Assembly: GCA_031258195.1 (NCBI GenBank)
Contig: JAIRNF010000044.1
Span: 1-37,025, forward strand
Direction: 5' to 3'
Source of the DNA: Prevotellaceae bacterium
GTDB lineage: Bacteria; Bacteroidota; Bacteroidia; Bacteroidales; UBA932
Length of the DNA: 37,025 nucleotides
A program made the translations under genes and the position numbers. A model generated the notes under the pieces. It saw only the letters and a list, made by a program, of their open reading frames with translations. It was not told where the DNA came from and did not search any database. This document shows positions 33,273 through 37,025 of this stretch, one piece after another; position 1 is the first letter of the stretch, and every line of letters starts with the position of its first letter.

Positions 33273-33350
33273 TGTTTGTACGAAACATTTTTTAGAAGGC
33301 TAAGTTAGCAACATTTTTTGACATACTTATTTGAATTAGCCGTACAAACA
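33273..33350 (+). other. inverted-repeat structured leader
   Basis: TGTTTGTACG (33273-33282) and CGTACAAACA (33341-33350) are perfect complements and could close a 78-base stem structure. Inside, GGCTAA (33298-33303) pairs with TTAGCC (33336-33341), and GCTAAGTTAGC is itself a small palindrome. Two direct copies of AACATTTTTT occur at 33284 and 33310. Not all pairings are compatible, so alternative folds are possible, as in an attenuator. Confidence 0.5.
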
Positions 33351-33407
33351 CTCCCAAAACCCAACCTATTACCAACAACAATTATTAACAGAGAGGGGGA
33401 ATAGGAT

Positions 33408-34017
33408 ATGAAAAAATAACAATTATTGGGATTCTTACCCTTCTTTTAGCCACAGCTTGCTCTAAAGACGATAATAATACTCCAGAGAATGGCTCTCTGC
33501 TACTACTTGAAGTGGATTATGTCACCAATACTTTTAAGGGTGGTAAAGAATATAAGTATTCATCTGCCGTACTTGCCGATACCGTTCCGGTAAAGGCTAC
33601 CTATATTTTTCGCCTTGCGATTTTGGAGAACTAGCCATAAGCTACGAGCCTTTCAAAAATAAACCCGCTGCCGAGACTATCTTCAAGGAAATAATCAAGT
33701 GGCAGCATACTGGTGATATTGTGGTACCCGAGCAAATTATACCAGCATCCAACTTTCAGCATTCATCTTCTACTTCTACAAGCCGCATTAAACCGGATAA
33801 CTCTCAGTTTCAAATTATCCATATAGACGAGCATTGCATACCCAGCAGCTTTGAATCAATATGGGAACCTGTGAGTAATTTAGAAAAGGTAAGAGATTAC
33901 TACAACTCTAATAAAAAAGTCGGCATCTTTTTATACACTTCTGGCGTAGGCTATCCGGATGACCAAATCAACAAGCATAAAGAAGACTGGCGTTGGTTTA
34001 TTGTTATGTACAAGTAG
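33408..34017 (+). pseudogene. lipoprotein gene broken by two single-base deletions
   Basis: The start ATG-AAA-AAA runs straight into TAA at 33417. Adding one A to the A6 run (33411-33416) restores MKKITIIGILTLLLATACSK, a lipoprotein signal with lipidated Cys. This frame then runs to a TAG at 33632; adding one T to the T5 run at 33606-33610 joins it to the frame that continues to the TAA at 34017. The repaired product would be about 203 residues, rich in beta character in the second half (VGIFLYTSGVGYP, DWRWFIVMYK). I do not recognise the family. A strong terminator follows and a promoter box precedes it, so transcription signals remain intact. Either a recent pseudogene, a slippage-controlled gene or two sequencing errors. 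Confidence 0.8.
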
Positions 34018-34035
34018 AAATATACTATAATAAAT

Positions 34036-34072
34036 AAAAAGGCTCATTGATAGTTATTCAATGAGCCTTTTT
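34036..34072 (+). terminator. Rho-independent terminator
   Basis: AAAAAGGCTCATTGA (34036-34050) and TCAATGAGCCTTTTT (34058-34072) form a perfect 15-bp stem with a seven-base loop, 18 bases after the broken lipoprotein gene. The rest of the gene-free stretch to 34227 is AT-rich; only a weak TTGGTC/GACCAA pair (34091-34096, 34115-34120) was noticed. Confidence 0.93.
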
Positions 34073-34227
34073 AATGCTAAAACTACCAACTTGGTCAATA
34101 ATTATATGTATCAAGACCAAAGTGAAAAGCTTTAGCTTATATCGCATAGCTCTACACTAAAAATGGCACCTAATAGTTTTAACAATAAAATATATTGCTA
34201 ATAATCAATATTGTACCAGAAAATGGA

Positions 34228-34268
34228 AATATTTTTAGTACTATGCTATACATGGTACTAAAAATATT
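34228..34268. promoter_or_regulatory. long inverted repeat, candidate PadR operator
   Basis: The arms 34228-34245 (ending TTTTTAGTACTATG) and 34251-34268 (starting CATGGTACTAAAAA) match at 17 of 18 positions around the spacer CTATA. The element ends three bases before the -7 box TATATTTG, so a bound protein would cover the -33 region. The core ATG-CTATA-CAT recalls the ATGT/ACAT half-sites of PadR-family operators, and a padR gene lies in the unit downstream. Confidence 0.68.
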
Positions 34269-34271
34269 ATA

Positions 34272-34279
34272 TATATTTG
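34272..34279 (+). promoter_or_regulatory. -7 promoter box of the PspC-PadR cluster
   Basis: TATATTTG matches TAnnTTTG. It predicts a leader of about 80 bases before the ATG at 34365. That leader contains TTACCAA (34282-34288) opposite two copies of TTGGTAA (34311-34317 and 34320-34326), which could form alternative small hairpins. Confidence 0.55.
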
Positions 34280-34364
34280 CATTACCAAAAGTATGTATAA
34301 GCATATTTTATTGGTAAGATTGGTAAATACTTAATAATAGCTCTTAATATAATCTTTTATACTC

Positions 34365-34946
34365 ATGAAAAAAGCAATTAGTATAAGCATCGGAAAAACC
34401 AGCTTTATTATGGAAGAAGATGCGTTCGACAGGCTGAAAGGCTATCTCGACAAGTTCGAGGCTTCTATCGACAATAAAAGCGATGTAAAAGAAGTTATGG
34501 AGGATGTGGAGGCTCGTATAGCCGAAATATTTGCAGAGCAAATCAGGTCGAGCAATCAAGTAGTAGATATTAACCTTGTAAATAAGGCTATCTCGCTGCT
34601 GGGAGAACCGGAAGTTGATACAAGAACGGCGAATGGCGGCAATACTTCGCGCGCCGTACCTCCGCCGCCTGCTCAACCGTATGCACATAAGCGTTTTTAT
34701 CGCGATCCTGATAATTCTGTTATAGGGGGCGTATGCGCAGGAGTTGCCGCCTATTTTAAGTTGGATATATTGCTTGTTCGCATCTTGTTTGCATGCGCTA
34801 TACCGCTTGGCGGACTTGGTCTTTGGGTATATATCGTACTATGGATTGCAGCGCCAATGGCTAAAACCGTTGCCGAAAAGCTGGAAATGCGTGGCGAACC
34901 TGTAACAGCTGAGAATATCCGTAATTACTCTGCAAAGTACAAATAA
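34365..34946 (+). CDS. PspC-domain membrane protein (short)
   Basis: The 193-residue protein has an N-terminal soluble domain (1-85) and a PspC domain at about 108-168: RFYRDPDNSVIGGVCAGVAA followed by two hydrophobic segments (FACAIPLGGLGLWVYIVLWI). A proline-rich linker (VPPPPAQPY) joins them. The N-terminal domain is shared with the long PspC protein downstream (SYLDK or GYLDK, EDVEARIAEI against EDIEARLAEL, LLGEPE against ILGKPEE), as is the tail EKLEMRGEP. PspC proteins act in envelope stress responses at the inner membrane. It is first in a three-gene unit with padR 38 bases downstream. Confidence 0.85.
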   Translation: MKKAISISIGKTSFIMEEDAFDRLKGYLDKFEASIDNKSDVKEVMEDVEARIAEIFAEQIRSSNQVVDINLVNKAISLLGEPEVDTRTANGGNTSRAVPPPPAQPYAHKRFYRDPDNSVIGGVCAGVAAYFKLDILLVRILFACAIPLGGLGLWVYIVLWIAAPMAKTVAEKLEMRGEPVTAENIRNYSAKYK

Positions 34947-34984
34947 CAAACCGTTAGTATATATTATTAAATAGTATAACAGCC

Positions 34985-35326
34985 ATGACTGCAGAAACCA
35001 TAAATGTAGATAACATAAAGGCTCAGATGCGAAAAGGTATTCTCGAATACTGCATTCTGATCATTCTCTCTAAAGAAGACGCATACGCATCGTCTATCAT
35101 TTCGCAGCTCAAGGAATCGCAAATGATAGTAGTAGAAAGTACTCTATATCCGTTGCTTACCCGCCAAAAAAATCAAGGGTTGCTCTCATACCGTTGGGAG
35201 GAATCTACGCAAGGACCGCCACGTAAATACTATAGCATTACTGATAAAGGACAGCAGGTTCTAAGCGAACTTGATACCGTTTGGAAAGAGCTGGTAGATA
35301 CTATTGACAACATACGTAGCAAGTAA
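34985..35326 (+). CDS. PadR-family transcriptional regulator
   Basis: The 113-residue size is that of the short PadR subfamily 2. A winged helix-turn-helix covers about residues 12-85: MRKGILEYCILIILS, YASSIISQL, ESTLYPLLTRQKNQGLL and GPPRKYYSITDKGQQ, all typical PadR positions. The C-terminal helix (about 90-113) should mediate dimers. It lies between two PspC genes and probably represses this unit through the inverted repeat at 34228. No ligand-binding extra domain is present, so the signal may act on the PspC proteins or on a small molecule in the dimer pore. Confidence 0.93.
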   Translation: MTAETINVDNIKAQMRKGILEYCILIILSKEDAYASSIISQLKESQMIVVESTLYPLLTRQKNQGLLSYRWEESTQGPPRKYYSITDKGQQVLSELDTVWKELVDTIDNIRSK

Positions 35327-35356
35327 ACCTAACCTGTTAACTTAAAAACCAGCAAA

Positions 35357-36847
35357 ATGAAATCGACATTAAAAGTCAGCATAAGCGGTATAGCCTTTAA
35401 CCTCGAAGGCGATGCATACCAACTGCTTAAAAGCTACCTTGATAAGCTAACCGCACACTTCAGCAAGAACGAAGGGGGCGGAGAGATTATAGAAGATATA
35501 GAGGCACGGTTAGCCGAGCTGCTTTTGACTAAAATAAGCACTTCTGAGCAAGCCGTTACGGTTAATCAGGTAAGTCAAGTAATTGATATTTTAGGTAAAC
35601 CCGAAGAGCTGAACGACGATAGCATTACTGATACAAAAAATGATGGTATCCCCTACTCTCCTTCCGTCTCGGCAAAGAAAAGGCTATACCGTGATCCTGA
35701 TAACCAAGTAATATCAGGGGTTTGTGGCGGTTTAGGCGTTTACTTCAACATCGACCCCGTAATATTCCGCATACTGTTCGTAGTGATTACGCTAAGCGGC
35801 TCTTTTATGTGGCTGCTATCTCTAAACTTAAGCGCAATAGCAGTTATAACATACGTGGTACTATGGATAAGCCTACCAAAAGCGCTAACTATGGCTCAGA
35901 AGCTTGAGATGCGCGGCGAATCGCCCAGCGTTGCCAATATCGAACGTAAGATGCGCGAAGAAGCCATGAAATCCCCTGTTCAGCAAAAGCCTAAGCGAAA
36001 CTTTTTCAGCAAGCTCGTAAGAGGGGGATTCTACACATTAGGTGTTCTTATTGCCATCCCGGTAGTAGCTGTAAGTGTCGGGCTATCAATAGCCTTTATT
36101 GCAACAGCCTTTGCCGGAGGATGGGTTCTACAAGACAGCATATTCCCGCTAATGGACGTTATTGCGCTATCTGGCGTAAAAATAGGGCTTGTAAAAGTAC
36201 TCGCGCTCATTGTGCTGCTTATCCCCGTATTGCTACTCATCTATGCAGGTATAAGGCTGTTATTCCGCTTTAAAGCAAAGAGTAAAGGCATCGTTATATC
36301 GTTTAGTACTATTTGGGTTTTATCCGTTTTACTATTGCTTGGTATGGGTGCTTACGTATCAAGAGACTACCGATACGGAGCAAAAATTGCTACCGAAGAA
36401 ACCATTGCCACTACCTCTGATACGGTATATATCGGTATTCCGCATAATTTCAACGAAAACAACACACGATTTTATCTCGGCTGGAGTAATATAGGCTTTA
36501 GCAGGAACGGCAGAAGCGTCCATATACCACACCTTTGGATAAACGAGCAGGAAAATACAATATCTGTTTTTCCTAGTGTAGATGTTTACTATGTGGACGA
36601 TAGTACCTTCAACATCAACTATACACGCTCTACCAGAGCCAGAAGTAAAGGGATAGCAAGACAAAAAGCAGGTAATATACCTGCTCAGTATAGCGTTACC
36701 GATTCCCTAATTATGCTTACTCCGCACCAATTTACAAAAGAGCACAAGTGGAGTGGCGAGTCTGGAAGGCTAGTGATATATGCTCCGAGAGGGAAAAAAG
36801 TTATACTAAGCGATGAGCTGGAAGACGATAATGACGACTATTATTAG
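35357..36847 (+). CDS. PspC-domain membrane protein (long)
   Basis: The 496-residue protein repeats the layout of the short one: N-terminal soluble domain (1-85), then PspC at about 108-175 (RLYRDPDNQVISGVCGGLGV and hydrophobic segments). It then adds three further hydrophobic regions at about 225-256, 276-303 and 312-332 and a C-terminal soluble domain (about 335-496) that is beta-rich and ends in an acidic tail (DELEDDNDDYY). That last domain probably lies outside the inner membrane. It begins 30 bases after padR, so all three genes are likely one transcript. The function is inferred to be envelope stress sensing; no enzyme motif is seen. Confidence 0.82.
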   Translation: MKSTLKVSISGIAFNLEGDAYQLLKSYLDKLTAHFSKNEGGGEIIEDIEARLAELLLTKISTSEQAVTVNQVSQVIDILGKPEELNDDSITDTKNDGIPYSPSVSAKKRLYRDPDNQVISGVCGGLGVYFNIDPVIFRILFVVITLSGSFMWLLSLNLSAIAVITYVVLWISLPKALTMAQKLEMRGESPSVANIERKMREEAMKSPVQQKPKRNFFSKLVRGGFYTLGVLIAIPVVAVSVGLSIAFIATAFAGGWVLQDSIFPLMDVIALSGVKIGLVKVLALIVLLIPVLLLIYAGIRLLFRFKAKSKGIVISFSTIWVLSVLLLLGMGAYVSRDYRYGAKIATEETIATTSDTVYIGIPHNFNENNTRFYLGWSNIGFSRNGRSVHIPHLWINEQENTISVFPSVDVYYVDDSTFNINYTRSTRARSKGIARQKAGNIPAQYSVTDSLIMLTPHQFTKEHKWSGESGRLVIYAPRGKKVILSDELEDDNDDYY

Positions 36848-36869
36848 GATGACGATGATATATTTGATT

Positions 36870-37025
36870 GGTTCAAGGTTAGCCAAGCGACTTGAAAAGT
36901 TATTCGACGATCTTTGAGTTAACGAGTAACGCGTATTATTTTCGGTCGCGTATTTCAGGGGGTCGACTTCGATTGATTTTACGACTTTTCAGCCTTGACG
37001 TCGAGGCGAAAGAAGTCGCGGAATT
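36870..37025. other. right-edge region unlike the interior, possible repeat remnant
   Basis: The last 156 bases are rich in TCGA- and CGA-type words and contain no open frame that I can support. GGTTCAAGGTTAGCCAAGCG (36870-36889) matches, in inverted orientation, 99-118 at 16 of 20 positions, all differences being transitions. On the minus strand a short frame from the edge reads FRDFFRLDVKAEKS before a stop. Nothing is identified with certainty. Confidence 0.3.

Noticed and set aside
33721-34017. Independent 98-residue gene starting at the GTG at 33721
   Set aside because: The same frame continues upstream to the T5 run at 33606 with coherent sequence and joins the broken lipoprotein gene, so it is a fragment rather than a separate gene.
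1-37025. CRISPR array, tRNA, rRNA or prophage module
   Set aside because: No regularly spaced direct repeats, no cloverleaf-like segments, and no phage structural genes were seen in the gaps or coding regions.

Overview
This window looks like a chromosomal segment of a member of the Bacteroidota, most likely order Bacteroidales. The evidence is the gene content: a bifunctional FtcD, a short AMP nucleosidase, the E-DUF2764-A-B-D-I-K type V-ATPase operon, DUF4249, DUF4369/TlpA and DUF1573 proteins, GIN-domain (DUF2807) proteins, and an ECF sigma/anti-sigma pair. Several genes are also preceded by TAnnTTTG boxes, the -7 element of this phylum, while Shine-Dalgarno sequences are weak or absent. 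The exact genus cannot be read from the sequence.

Left part (1-7321, mostly + strand): a possible gene remnant at the edge, then ridA, a C39-like lipoprotein and ftcD closely spaced, followed by uvrA and an orphan DUF4249 lipoprotein. Next, on the minus strand, come thiamine pyrophosphokinase and a secreted HExxH protein. A minus-strand operon (13184 down to 9537) follows: ECF sigma factor, membrane anti-sigma candidate, a DUF4097-type repeat protein and two tandem GIN-domain proteins, ended by a clear terminator. It looks like a self-contained envelope-response unit.

Middle (13384-24412, + strand): a MORN-repeat protein overlapping xseA, then xseB; a three-gene set of PLP enzyme, nucleotidyltransferase and LicD-type transferase that could make and attach an amino-alcohol or phosphonate group to a surface glycan; a 55-residue ferredoxin on the minus strand, too short for most ORF cutoffs; a DUF1573 protein, meaB, a TlpA-like lipoprotein, its paralogue without the thioredoxin domain, and a His-rich 10TM heavy-metal exporter.

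Right part (24566-37025): AMP nucleosidase and the seven-gene V-ATPase operon on the minus strand. The K subunit carries the five Na+ ligands known from Enterococcus hirae NtpK with unchanged spacing. After it come a lipoprotein gene broken by two single-base homopolymer contractions behind a structured leader, and a PspC-PadR-PspC cluster preceded by an 18-bp-arm inverted repeat beside the -7 box, a strong operator candidate. The two window ends differ in texture from the interior and share a short inverted similarity, which would fit a sequence bounded by copies of a repeated element. No tRNA, rRNA, CRISPR array or complete insertion sequence was seen.
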